Positions 27,623 to 36,869 of a stretch of DNA of 42,715 nt are shown here, one piece after another. The notes under the pieces are model-generated. The model saw only the letters and a list, made by a program, of their open reading frames with translations. It ran no database searches and had not been told where the DNA came from. The first letter of the stretch is position 1, and every line of letters starts with the position of its first letter. Location of the stretch: the NCBI GenBank assembly GCA_945865695.1, contig CAMBFX010000007.1, positions 1-42,715 on the forward strand, in the 5' to 3' direction. The position numbers and the translations under genes are program-made. The stretch comes from Chryseobacterium gleum (lineage in GTDB: Bacteria; Bacteroidota; Bacteroidia; Flavobacteriales_D; UBA2798).

Positions 27623-30049
27623 ATGAAAAAGTACATTTCCATTTTTATTATTTCACTTTTAACATTCACTGCAAAAGCGGATGAAGGAATGTGGTTGTTG
27701 ATGCACCTCAAAAAAATGAATTATGAGGATATGCAGAAAAGAGGATTAAAATTAACTGCAGATCAAATTTATGATGTCAATAATTCTTCATTAAAAGATG
27801 CGATTGTTTCTTTAGGTGGATTTTGTACTGGAGAAATTGTTTCTTCACAAGGTTTGATGTTAACCAATCATCACTGTGCTTTTGATGCGATTCAATCTCA
27901 TTCAACTGTAGATCATGATTATTTAACAGATGGTTTTTGGGCAAAAACAAAAGCGGATGAACTTCCTGTTCCAGGACTGTTTGCCTCTTTTCTCGTAAGA
28001 ATGGAAGATGTTTCGGGTGCTGTTTTAAATGGTGTTAAAGAGGATATGTCGGAAACAGATAGAGAAGCCATCATCAAAAAGAATTCAGCAAAAATTCAAA
28101 AAGATGCAGTGAATGGAACGGAATATACCACTGAATTGAAATCTTTCTATGACGGAAATGAATATTATCTTTTTGTTTATGAAGTTTTCAATGACGTACG
28201 ATTAGTAGGCGCTCCCCCATCTGCCATTGGTAAATTTGGTGGAGATACGGATAATTGGATGTGGCCACGTCATACTGGAGATTTTGGAATGTTCCGTGTT
28301 TATGCTAATAAAGATAATAAGCCAGCTGAATTTTCTAAAGATAATGTACCTTATAAACCAAAACATCATTTACCTATTTCTCTCAATGGAGTAGAAGAAG
28401 GCGACTACGCAATGATCATGGGTTATCCCGGAAATACTGATCGTTATTTATCTTCTTATGGAGTAAAATCGGCAATTGAAAAGGATCAACCTGCCAGAGT
28501 GAAAATTAGAGCGAAAAAGTTGGAGTTGATGAAAGAAGATATGAATAAAAGTGATGCAATAAGAATTCAATATGCTTCTAACTATGCCCAAGTAAGTAAC
28601 TACTGGAAATATTTTATTGGACAAACGCGAGGATTAAAAAGACTAGATGTTTTCGATAAGAAGAAGGCAGAAGAAGATGAATTCATGAAATGGGTAAATG
28701 CAGATTCTGATCGAAAGAAAAAATACGGAAACGTTATAAATGATATTGCAGAAGCTTATGCAGGATTAGATAAAATGGTGATGCCAAATGTTTACTTAAC
28801 TGAATGTATTATTGGAATTGAATTGAATAATTTATTTCTAAAAATCATTTACCCTTATTTAGTTTTACAACAAGAAGGAACAGATGACGCAGCTAAAAAA
28901 GAAACTGCAAAGGCTCAATTTGAATCTGCTCGTGCTGATATCGATGATTATTTTAAAAATCACAATGCCGCCACTGATATGAAAATTATGACAGCCATGT
29001 TGGAGATGTATTACAAAGACATCGACCCGGTTTATCATGTAAAAGAGTTAACTGATATTCATAAGAAGAACAAAGGCGATTTCAAAAAATTTGTAGAAGC
29101 TTATTATAAGAAATCTGTTTTTACTGATAAAGCTAGATTAGAAAAATTCATGCTAAATCCAGATTTAAAAGTTTTTCAAAAAGATCAAGGATTTATGATG
29201 TTCTGGAGTTTTATTATGTTATGGCAAGGAACTTTAAGCACTGAATCTGCTCCATTTGAAACGCAATTAGAAAAAGCAACAAGATTATATGTGGAAGGAA
29301 TTCGTTTAATGAACCCAGAAAAAACATATTCGGCAAATGCCAACTCAACTATGAGATTAACTTACGGAAATGTTTTGGATTATAAACCTCAAGATGGATT
29401 GATGGCACATTATTACACTACCATTGATGGAATTATGGAGAAAGAAGACCCAAAGAATGATGAATTTATTGTTCCAGCTAAATTGAAAAGCTTGTGGGAG
29501 AAAAAAGATTACGGTCAATATGCAGATGAAAATGGAAATCTTCGAGTTGGATTTATTTCAAACACGGATATTACTGGAGGAAATTCAGGAAGCCCAGTGA
29601 TTAATGCTAAAGGAGAATTAATCGGAACAGCATTTGATGGAAATTGGGAAGCAATGAGTGGGGATATTGCTTTTGAACCAAATTTACAACGTACGATTTC
29701 TGTTGATGTGCGCTACACACTTTTTATCATTGATAAATTTGCAGGAGCAAAACATTTGATTGATGAAATGACAATCGTTAAGGATGATTCTCGTGAGAAA
29801 GAGAAAAAAGAAACAATGGAAAAATATTTAGCATTGATAGATTTAGGCGATGCAGAATACGAGCACAAACATTGGAGTGAAGCAAAAGCAATGTATCAGG
29901 TAGCCTTAGAAGTTAAGCCTGGTGATGAATATGCAACACGTAAATTAGCTGAAGTAGAAGAGAAAATGAAAGCTACTTCAAGTGAAGATGTAAAAGTTAG
30001 TCCGAAAGGAATTAATACTTCTAGATCGAATGTAAAAACACAGAAATGA
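27623..30049 (+). CDS. S46 family serine peptidase (dipeptidyl-peptidase 7/11-like) with TPR-like C-terminal extension
   Basis: ORF 27593..30049, start at ATG 27623 (MKKYISIFIISLLTFTAKADEGMWLLMHL). Motifs 'CTGEIVSSQGLMLTNHHCAFDAIQSHS', 'GGDTDNWMWPRHTGDFGMFRVY', 'TGGNSGSPVINAKGELIGTAFDGNWEAMSGDI'. Confidence 0.93.
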   Translation: MKKYISIFIISLLTFTAKADEGMWLLMHLKKMNYEDMQKRGLKLTADQIYDVNNSSLKDAIVSLGGFCTGEIVSSQGLMLTNHHCAFDAIQSHSTVDHDYLTDGFWAKTKADELPVPGLFASFLVRMEDVSGAVLNGVKEDMSETDREAIIKKNSAKIQKDAVNGTEYTTELKSFYDGNEYYLFVYEVFNDVRLVGAPPSAIGKFGGDTDNWMWPRHTGDFGMFRVYANKDNKPAEFSKDNVPYKPKHHLPISLNGVEEGDYAMIMGYPGNTDRYLSSYGVKSAIEKDQPARVKIRAKKLELMKEDMNKSDAIRIQYASNYAQVSNYWKYFIGQTRGLKRLDVFDKKKAEEDEFMKWVNADSDRKKKYGNVINDIAEAYAGLDKMVMPNVYLTECIIGIELNNLFLKIIYPYLVLQQEGTDDAAKKETAKAQFESARADIDDYFKNHNAATDMKIMTAMLEMYYKDIDPVYHVKELTDIHKKNKGDFKKFVEAYYKKSVFTDKARLEKFMLNPDLKVFQKDQGFMMFWSFIMLWQGTLSTESAPFETQLEKATRLYVEGIRLMNPEKTYSANANSTMRLTYGNVLDYKPQDGLMAHYYTTIDGIMEKEDPKNDEFIVPAKLKSLWEKKDYGQYADENGNLRVGFISNTDITGGNSGSPVINAKGELIGTAFDGNWEAMSGDIAFEPNLQRTISVDVRYTLFIIDKFAGAKHLIDEMTIVKDDSREKEKKETMEKYLALIDLGDAEYEHKHWSEAKAMYQVALEVKPGDEYATRKLAEVEEKMKATSSEDVKVSPKGINTSRSNVKTQK

Positions 30050-30107
30050 TTGTAGAAATTGAGAATTAAGATAATGAATTTTCTCATTCCAAATAGGGAA
30101 TAAATTT

Positions 30108-30132
30108 AGGAGCAGCAATGCTCCTTTTTTTT
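30108..30132 (+). terminator. Rho-independent terminator of the S46 peptidase gene
   Basis: AGGAGCA-gcaa-TGCTCCT followed by TTTTTTT. Confidence 0.85.
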
Positions 30133-30233
30133 GGATTTTATTTTCAAATCAAAACTTATGATTTGCCCGAAGAGATTTGCGAGAAGGTTGTTTACCTGAG
30201 TAAGGAGAAGAATGAATAGGCGTTTTTGCTAAA

Positions 30234-30261
30234 ATAAAAAAAGGGAACTTTCGCTCCCTTT
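30234..30261 (-). terminator. Rho-independent terminator, most T-rich on the minus strand (hppD side)
   Basis: On minus strand: AAAGGGA-gcgaaagt-TCCCTTT followed by TTTTATTTT. Confidence 0.75.
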
Positions 30262-30342
30262 AAAAATAATATTCATTTTATAATTCATCCTTCTATACGT
30301 ACTTCGAAGACTTGTTCTATTCAAGATGACCTCAGTTTAAAA

Positions 30343-31503
30343 TTACAATGTACCTCTTTTCTCCTGCTCTCTCTCTATAGATTCAAAAAGCGCTTTGAAG
30401 TTTCCGGCACCAAAACCTTTCGCTCCCATTCGCTGAATGATTTCAAAAAATAGAGTAGGGCGATCTTCAACGGGCTTTGTAAATATTTGCAATAAATATC
30501 CTTCTTCATCTGCATCTACGAGAATGCATAATTCCTGTAATTTAGAAATATCCTCTTTCATAATGCTCATATGCACGCCTAATCTGCGTGGAATATCGTC
30601 ATAATAGGCTTGAGGAGGAGGAGGTAAAAATTCTACGCCTCTTGCCTTTAATTCCCCAACTGTTGTAATGATATCATCGGTAGCTACTGCGATATGTTGA
30701 GCACCTGATCCTTCATAAAAATCAATATACTCTTCAATCTGTGATTTCTTTTTTCCTTTTGCTGGTTCGTTAATCGGAAATTTAATTCTTCCATTTCCAT
30801 TGCTCATCACCTTACTCATCAAAGCAGAATATTCAGTCGTGATTTGTTTATCATCGAATGTAAGGAAGTTTACAAATCCCATTACATCTTCATACCATTT
30901 TACCCATTGATTCATTTCGCCCCACCCTACATTTCCTACCATGTGATCTATAAATTTTAAACCAACCGCAGATGGATTATAATCCGATTTCCATTCTTTG
31001 TATCCCGGTAAAAAAGGACCGGTATAATTTTTTCTCTCTACAAACATGTGAACGGTTTCTCCGTAAGTATAAATTCCAGCTCTCACCACTTCACCGTGTT
31101 CATCTTTTTCAACTGTTGGTTCCATGAAAACTTTCGCTCCACGCTTTGTAGTTTCTTCAAAAGATTTACGTGCATCTTCTACCCAAAGTGCAATTACTTT
31201 CACTCCATCACCGTGTTTTTTTACATGTTCACCAATAGGAGAATTACTATTCAAAGCAGTAGTCAACACCAATCTGATTTTTCCTTGTGATAAAACATAA
31301 GAGGCACGATCTTTCAATCCTGTTTCTAATCCCGCATAGGCATGCGATTGAAATCCGAATGCTGTTTTATAAAAGTGAGCAGATTGTTTTGCGTTTCCTA
31401 CGTAAAATTCTACATAATCGGTTCCTAATAACGGTAAAAAGTCTTGTGCTCCCTCGAAGATTTTTTCGAGACCGTATTCAACGTTTTTTATTTCTTTACT
31501 CAT
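30343..31503 (-). CDS. hppD: 4-hydroxyphenylpyruvate dioxygenase
   Basis: ORF 30343..31530, start at ATG 31503 (MSKEIKNVEYGLEKIFEGAQDFLPLLGTDYVEFYVGNAKQSAHFY). 'VGLKFIDHMVGNV', 'GSGAQHIAVATDDI', 'LFFEIIQRMGAKGFGAGNFKALFESIEREQEKRGTL'. Confidence 0.96.
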   Translation of the reverse strand: MSKEIKNVEYGLEKIFEGAQDFLPLLGTDYVEFYVGNAKQSAHFYKTAFGFQSHAYAGLETGLKDRASYVLSQGKIRLVLTTALNSNSPIGEHVKKHGDGVKVIALWVEDARKSFEETTKRGAKVFMEPTVEKDEHGEVVRAGIYTYGETVHMFVERKNYTGPFLPGYKEWKSDYNPSAVGLKFIDHMVGNVGWGEMNQWVKWYEDVMGFVNFLTFDDKQITTEYSALMSKVMSNGNGRIKFPINEPAKGKKKSQIEEYIDFYEGSGAQHIAVATDDIITTVGELKARGVEFLPPPPQAYYDDIPRRLGVHMSIMKEDISKLQELCILVDADEEGYLLQIFTKPVEDRPTLFFEIIQRMGAKGFGAGNFKALFESIEREQEKRGTL

Positions 31504-31521
31504 AATGTTTTTTATTAGCGG

Positions 31522-31558
31522 ATTGGTCAATTAGCGAATTAGCTAATGAAAGACCAAT
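31522..31558. repeat. Imperfect two-step hairpin of GCTAAT/ATTAGC family (left side of the four-helix-bundle gene)
   Basis: ATTGGTC-a-ATTAGC-gaatta-GCTAAT-gaaa-GACCAAT. Confidence 0.75.
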
Positions 31559-31563
31559 TCCTG

Positions 31564-31938
31564 TTATTTTTTAATTGTTTTTAATTTTTTAGATGAGGCA
31601 ATTATTTTTGTTAATATTTTAGAAATTGACTGTTGTTTTTTTAGAATTTCTTCTGGATTTGGGTATGATTTAGAATGTTTACATAATAACAACCAATATT
31701 CAGTTTCGTCTGCTTCTTTCGCTGCGATTTTCAATTTATGAATAAAATCTGCTTTGCTTTCCGCATTTTGTGCTTCCATTATATTCGCACCGATGCTTGT
31801 ACCTGATCTAAATAATTGATTTCCTCTATTATATTTTCTTCTTTTTTCCAATTCTTCAGAAAACTCAACAATCTCTAATGCAAATTCAAATGAAAGTTTC
31901 ACAATCATATTGTCTTTGTATTTCGGATTCTCAATCAT
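31564..31938 (-). CDS. Four-helix bundle protein (23S rRNA intervening-sequence/S23 family)
   Basis: 'IVKLSFEFALEIVEFSEELEKRRKYNRGNQLFRSGTSIGANIMEAQNAESKADFIHKLKIAAKEADETEYWLLLCKHS' is characteristic of the family (RSGTSIGANI.EA, DF..KL.IA.KEA.ET.YWL). Confidence 0.92.
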   Translation of the reverse strand: MIENPKYKDNMIVKLSFEFALEIVEFSEELEKRRKYNRGNQLFRSGTSIGANIMEAQNAESKADFIHKLKIAAKEADETEYWLLLCKHSKSYPNPEEILKKQQSISKILTKIIASSKKLKTIKK

Positions 31939-31962
31939 TTTTTAATTATTTTAAGTTCTAAC

Positions 31963-32060
31963 TCCGTTTTCTTCCATTAGCTAATCAAAAGATCAGCTAA
32001 TTTGCTAATTATTTTCCGTTTTCTTCCATTCGCTAATTAACACATTCGCTAATCCGCTAA
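31963..32060. repeat. GCTAAT-rich repeat cluster with hairpin and 23-bp direct repeat (right side of the four-helix-bundle gene)
   Basis: Direct repeats tccgttttcttccattagctaat (31963-31985) and tccgttttcttccattcgctaat (32015-32037), 22/23 identical. Hairpin ATTAGCTAATC-aaaa-GATCAGCTAAT (31976-32001), then further CGCTAAT/CCGCTAAT copies. Confidence 0.8.
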
Positions 32061-32063
32061 TTT

Positions 32064-33224
32064 TTATTTTTCTACCCAGCTCTTGTAATAAACCCCATCA
32101 TCAATACCCATAGCAGCTTTAGTGACTTTTAGTGGTCTAAAAGTATCCACCATTACTGCTAATTCTTGTGTTTCTTTTTGGCCTATACTTCTTTCCATTG
32201 CTCCTGGAGCTGGTCCATGAGGAATTCCTTTTGGATGCAAAGTGATATGTCCTTGTTCAATATTATTTCTACTCATGAAATCTCCATCTACATAGTATAA
32301 AACTTCATCGCTGTCAATATTACTATGATTGTAGGGTGCAGGAATAGACAACGGATGATAATCGTACAAGCGCGGACAGAAAGAACAAACTACATATGAT
32401 CCTGTCTCGAATGTTTGATGCACTGGAGGTGGTTGATGTACTCTTCCTGTAATTGGTTCAAAATTGTGAATAGAAAATCCATAAGGGAAATTGTAGCCAT
32501 CCCAACCAACTACGTCAAATGGATGCGTGGCGTAAACCACTTCATGCAACATTCCTTCTTTTTTTATTTTGATAAGGAAATCACCTTTTTCATCGTGTGT
32601 TTCTAAATCAGTGGGAAGTTTGAAATCACGTTCACAATAGGGAGAATGTTCCAATAATTGTCCATGAGAATTTTTATAACGCTTCGGAGAATAAATCGGA
32701 TCAAAAGATTCTAAATATAAAAGACGATTATCTTCTGTTTCAAAATCGATTTGATAAATCATTCCTCTCGGAATAATTAAATAATCTCCGTATTCAAATG
32801 AAATGTTTCCTAAAAATGTTCTGAGCTTTCCTTTTCCTTTATGAATAAAAAGCATTTCATCGGCATCTGCGTTTTTATAGAAATAACTGCGCAAAGATTT
32901 TTTTGGTGCAGCAAGCCCGAGCCAAACATCATTATTAATTAATAATGGAACGCGGCTTTCTAAAAAATCATCCGTTGGTTTAATTTCAAAACCTTTTAAT
33001 AAGAGTGCTTTGATATTTTTATCAATGGCGATTTCGGGTGTTGCGTTTTTTGAACTAAGAATTTCCTTCACCTGTGTTGGACGATGCACATGATAGAGTA
33101 GAGAAGACATTCCCGAAAAACCTTCGGTACCGAAAAGTTGTTCGTAGTAATATTTCCCGTTCTTCTGTTGAAAAACAGTATGTCGTTTTTGCGGGAAGGA
33201 ACCGAGTTTATGATAGATGGGCAT
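32064..33224 (-). CDS. hmgA: Homogentisate 1,2-dioxygenase
   Basis: 'MPIYHKLGSFPQKRHTVFQ..', 'RSYFYKNADADEMLFIHKGKGKLRTFLGNISFEYGDYLIIPRG', 'SNIDSDEVLYYVDGDFMSRNNIEQGHITLHPKGIPHGPAPGAMERSIG'. Confidence 0.95.
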   Translation of the reverse strand: MPIYHKLGSFPQKRHTVFQQKNGKYYYEQLFGTEGFSGMSSLLYHVHRPTQVKEILSSKNATPEIAIDKNIKALLLKGFEIKPTDDFLESRVPLLINNDVWLGLAAPKKSLRSYFYKNADADEMLFIHKGKGKLRTFLGNISFEYGDYLIIPRGMIYQIDFETEDNRLLYLESFDPIYSPKRYKNSHGQLLEHSPYCERDFKLPTDLETHDEKGDFLIKIKKEGMLHEVVYATHPFDVVGWDGYNFPYGFSIHNFEPITGRVHQPPPVHQTFETGSYVVCSFCPRLYDYHPLSIPAPYNHSNIDSDEVLYYVDGDFMSRNNIEQGHITLHPKGIPHGPAPGAMERSIGQKETQELAVMVDTFRPLKVTKAAMGIDDGVYYKSWVEK

Positions 33225-33494
33225 AAATTATTTGTTGATTTAATGAAATGAAAAATTCGAATTGAAGAAGCATATAAATTTAAGTAAGTTAAAACTTCAT
33301 TAAATCATACTTCAATAAATCATAATTGATTTCACTCCGGGTTTCTACGGTTCACTCGTTTGAAATCGATGATATGATAAAGTTTAGTTTTCATGTTACT
33401 TACAAAAATAGCAAAAAAAACAGCAGCTTAGGCGTGTCTAAAATCATTACAAAGGGCTGATTATAATCATTTTTCAAAAAAACTATAAAAATAG

Positions 33495-33525
33495 TTGTAT
33501 AACTAAAAACTTAGTTATACCTTTG
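33495..33525 (+). promoter_or_regulatory. Bacteroidota-type promoter (TTG-N20-TACCTTTG)
   Basis: TTG at 33495-33497 and TACCTTTG at 33518-33525 fit the TTG/TAnnTTTG consensus; the operator-like dyad lies between the boxes. Confidence 0.65.
33497..33520. promoter_or_regulatory. Candidate BlaI-family operator: perfect dyad GTATAACTAA-aaac-TTAGTTATAC
   Basis: 10-bp perfect inverted arms with 4-nt spacer, 12 bp upstream of the BlaI-like ATG at 33533. Confidence 0.75.
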
Positions 33526-33532
33526 TAAGGTC

Positions 33533-33895
33533 ATGGAACTAAAAGAACTTACTAAAGCAGAGGAAGAGGTAATGCAAGTACTCTGGAAAAACAAAAAAGG
33601 TTTTGTTAAGGAATTATTGGAAGAATTTCCTGAACCGAAGCCTGCATATAATACGGTATCAACCATTGTCCGTATTCTCGAAACAAAAGGATTTGTGGAT
33701 CATAAAGCATACGGTAAAACACATGAATATTTTCCATTAGTAGGTAAGGATGAGTATTCTGATTTTATGATGAATTCGATGATGAAAAATTATTTTGGAA
33801 ATTCTGTAAAAAAAATGGTTTCTTATTTTGCCAAGAACAATAAATTATCTTTAAAAGAGTTAGATGATATATTAAAGGAATTTAAAAGGAAGTAA
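33533..33895 (+). CDS. BlaI/MecI/CopY family transcriptional repressor
   Basis: 'ELTKAEEEVMQVLWKNKKGFVKELLEEFPEPKPAYNTVSTIVRILETKGFVDHKAYGKTHEYFPLVGKDEYSDF'. Confidence 0.94.
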   Translation: MELKELTKAEEEVMQVLWKNKKGFVKELLEEFPEPKPAYNTVSTIVRILETKGFVDHKAYGKTHEYFPLVGKDEYSDFMMNSMMKNYFGNSVKKMVSYFAKNNKLSLKELDDILKEFKRK

Positions 33896-33897
33896 TT

Positions 33898-35086
33898 ATG
33901 ATACAGGAAATTTTGATTTATTCATTGGAATCGGCCATGATTTTTTCATTGTTGTTTATTCCTTATCTTTTTATTAAAAACGATACTTTTTTTTACGAGG
34001 AATCGTATTTATCTCTTAATTTCTATGGTGATTTCTTTGGTTTTTCCATTGATTAATTTGGAGGTAGAAGTTTCGAATACTGAAAAACCGATTGCATTTA
34101 TTTTAGATCAAGTAAATATTTCTTCGCAAATCGAAAATGTAACCAATGAAATTTCGATTTTACCAATGTTGAATTGGTTTTTGATATTAGTTGGATTAAT
34201 ATTTTTAATTCGTGTATTTTATGCGATAATTAAAATCATGAGATTGATAGTTCAGAATCCGAAGGAAAAAAATAAATCAGAAACAATTGTTTGGTTGAAG
34301 GAAGGTGGAGATTTTTCATTCTTCAAGCATATTTTTTTAGTTAAGGAAAAATATCATCCCTATATACTAGAGCATGAGCGTGTGCATGTGAAACGTGGAC
34401 ATAGTTTTGATATTTTATTTTTCGAGTTAATAAAATGTTTTCAGTGGTTTAATCCGTTTGTATGGATGGCCGCACGTGAATTAAAGGTGCAGCATGAGTA
34501 TGAGGCCGACTTTGTTGCTTCTTTGGTAAACAAAAATGAGTATCAAGCATTACTTCTCTCTTCCGTTTTAGAAGTTGACTTGGTTCCAATGACAAATTCA
34601 TTTCATTGTTTAACCATTAAAAAAAGATTCACTATGATGAACAAAAAAAGAAGTGGCAAAATTGCTACTGCAAAATCGTTGATTGCATTACCTTTTGCTT
34701 TGTTGGCATTCGGAATGTTTGCATTAAATCCAATTGCAAATTCAATTTCATTTCCTAAAGCAAATAGTGTTGTAGGAGGAGAAGAAGGTGAAGTTGTGCA
34801 ACCTGAATTTAAAGGAGGAATGGAAGCATTAGTAAAATTTCTTTCGGAAAATATCAAGTATCCAGAGAAAGCGAAGACGGATAATGTAAGCGGAAAAGTT
34901 TATGTTTCATTTGTAATTTCCAAATCCGGAAAAGTTAAAGATGCAAAAGTGATTAAGAGCTTGAGTTCCGAAATTGATGCAGAAGCATTGCGTGTAATTA
35001 ATGCAATGCCTGATTGGACACCGGGTACAAAGGATGGGAAGAAGGCAGATGTAGAGATGAAATTGCCTATTAATTTCCAATTGTAA
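33898..35086 (+). pseudogene. BlaR1-like M56 metallopeptidase with C-terminal TonB domain; apparent frameshift at a T8 run (ORF track shows only 34025..35086)
   Basis: ATG at 33898 gives MIQEILIYSLESAMIFSLLFIPYLFIKNDTFF; the other frame continues TRNRIYLLISMVISLVFPLIN... HExxH 'LEHERVHVKRGHSFD'; C-terminal 'FKGGMEALVKFLSENIKYPEKAKTDNVSGKVYVSFVISKSGKVKDAKVIK'. Confidence 0.85.
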
Positions 35087-35208
35087 GAAATCACGCAAGG
35101 ATGCGAAAAACGCTAAGTTGATCGGATAATTTCTCTGAGTTCTTTGCGTCTCTGCTGTTTTTTCATTCTTAATATTTTTTATAAGCTGAATAGAATTATA
35201 TTTGACTT

Positions 35209-36444
35209 ATGAAATTTCCTCCCTGTCAAGCCATCACTCCCAAAGGAAGAGCAACACTCGCTCTTTTGGATTTTGTTTTTGGTTTGCTCGCGATTTTTTA
35301 TGGAAAAAAATGGAAATACACCTTAAAGGATTTTGAGGAAGATCCATTATATTTTACTTGGAAGGATTCGCTTTATTTGGGAAATAAATATTATTTCAGA
35401 GAGCCAATTCGGCGTCATACTGAACTCTATTGGAGCATTCACTCTGAACTTGTTTCAGAGTCTCACGTAATTAAACACAAACCCCCTACAGGTTCCGTCT
35501 CCATCTCCCTCGGAGGTGATCTCATGCCCTTTGAACTCATCAATAAAAATACTTGTAAAAATCTTTGGGAGGATTGCGGGGAATTTTTCTTTTCATCGGA
35601 TATTGTTTTTGCGAATTTGGAAACTCCCATTGATAAAACGAAACCGGTTTCATTAGTTCCCGAAGTAATGTTGAATGATATGCATTTCAATAGTAACGAA
35701 GAAATGTTTGAAATCTTCAATGGAAATGGAAAATTTAAAGGTTACGATGTTTTATCGGTGGCGAATAATCATTCATTAGATCAAGGGAAAGAAGGATTAC
35801 ATAATACGATGAAATTTTTGCAAGAGAAAAATATTCTCACGTGTGGTGCGGCATTTTCTTCAGAAGCAATAAATGATTTTCCGATTCTCCAACGAAAAGG
35901 AATTTCATTTGCGTTTTTAGCGTATACATTTTCATTGAACAAATTTTCTTGCGGGGATGAACCTTGGTTATGCAATCATCTTCGATTGAATAAACGCGGA
36001 GAAGATTTTTCATTGATTAAAAAACAAACGGAAATTGCGCGTTCTCGTGGAGCAGAAATAGTAATTCTTTCTCTACACATGGGCAATGCCTATCAACCTT
36101 TTCCCGATGAACATATTGTAGAAAATGTGCATCGCATCGCCAAAGAAACCGAAGCAGAAGTGATTGTTTGTAATCATGCGCATAATGTGCAGCCGTATGA
36201 ATTATTTACTTGGAAGAATTTAAATAATGAAGAAAAACATTCTTTAATTTTTTACGCACTCGGAGATTTTGTGGCTTATGATATTTATAACAAAGCACAT
36301 ATTTCATTAATGGTGAAATTATATTTCTCAAGGGACGATGGAAAAGTGTTTATGCATGAACCAACTATTTTACCAGTGAAGATGGAAGCAGAATGGGAGG
36401 GAAAGAATAAGATTAAAGGGTTGAAGTTTGGATTTTCAAAATAA
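35209..36444 (+). CDS. CapA family protein (PGA_cap metallophosphatase-like)
   Basis: 'SVSISLGGDLMPFELIN', 'SDIVFANLETPID', 'DVLSVANNHSLDQGKEGLHNTMKFLQEKNILTCGA', 'ILSLHMGNAYQPFPDEHIVENVHRIAKETEAEVIVCNHAHNVQPYE'. Confidence 0.9.
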   Translation: MKFPPCQAITPKGRATLALLDFVFGLLAIFYGKKWKYTLKDFEEDPLYFTWKDSLYLGNKYYFREPIRRHTELYWSIHSELVSESHVIKHKPPTGSVSISLGGDLMPFELINKNTCKNLWEDCGEFFFSSDIVFANLETPIDKTKPVSLVPEVMLNDMHFNSNEEMFEIFNGNGKFKGYDVLSVANNHSLDQGKEGLHNTMKFLQEKNILTCGAAFSSEAINDFPILQRKGISFAFLAYTFSLNKFSCGDEPWLCNHLRLNKRGEDFSLIKKQTEIARSRGAEIVILSLHMGNAYQPFPDEHIVENVHRIAKETEAEVIVCNHAHNVQPYELFTWKNLNNEEKHSLIFYALGDFVAYDIYNKAHISLMVKLYFSRDDGKVFMHEPTILPVKMEAEWEGKNKIKGLKFGFSK

Positions 36445-36473
36445 TCTTTTTATTTTTATCATTACTATTGTCC

Positions 36474-36869
36474 ATGAAGCAAATTAACGTAAATATACCA
36501 GATACTAAATTGAAGTTTTTTTTCAAACTATTGAAAGAGCTTGGCTTTGTAAAAATTTCAGCTAACCACTACGAATTGAAAGAGGATTTAACTAAAGGTT
36601 CAAAAAAGTTTTCTAAAAGTAAAACCTATACACAAACTAAAATGTCTTCTTCGAATGTTTCTGAACCTGAATTCAAATATGAAATCACTTCTGAAGCTCC
36701 ATCAATGGAGACAAGTATTGTAAAAAGGAATAATCAAAAGCAATCCAAAATCGGTAAGAAAGAACGCGATTTGGTGACAAAAAGAATAAAATCGGCAAAG
36801 AAGAGTGATTTTATCCCATTAGAAAAATTTGAAAAACAAATGCGAAAGAAACTTGGGTACAAAAAATAG
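36474..36869 (+). CDS. Probable antitoxin of a type II toxin-antitoxin pair
   Basis: ORF 36468..36869, ATG at 36474: MKQINVNIPDTKLKFFFKLLKELGFVKI...LVTKRIKSAKKSDFIPLEKFEKQMRKKLGYKK; overlaps the downstream RelE/ParE-like frame. Confidence 0.6.
   Translation: MKQINVNIPDTKLKFFFKLLKELGFVKISANHYELKEDLTKGSKKFSKSKTYTQTKMSSSNVSEPEFKYEITSEAPSMETSIVKRNNQKQSKIGKKERDLVTKRIKSAKKSDFIPLEKFEKQMRKKLGYKK

Noticed and set aside
31504-31530. Longer hppD start (ORF track 31530, MTNPLIKNIMSKEIKN)
   Set aside because: The extra nine codons lie within the GCTAAT hairpin and do not look like HPPD; ATG at 31503 gives the family N-terminus.
31564-31938. A real 23S rRNA intervening sequence (rRNA fragment next to the four-helix-bundle gene)
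   Set aside because: No recognisable 23S rRNA on either side; flanks are hppD and hmgA coding sequence.
33240-33480. Possible small RNA or regulatory element in the hmgA/blaI intergenic region (GATTTCA...TGAAATC)
   Set aside because: Only a 7-bp inverted match in AT-rich DNA; not distinguishable from chance by eye.
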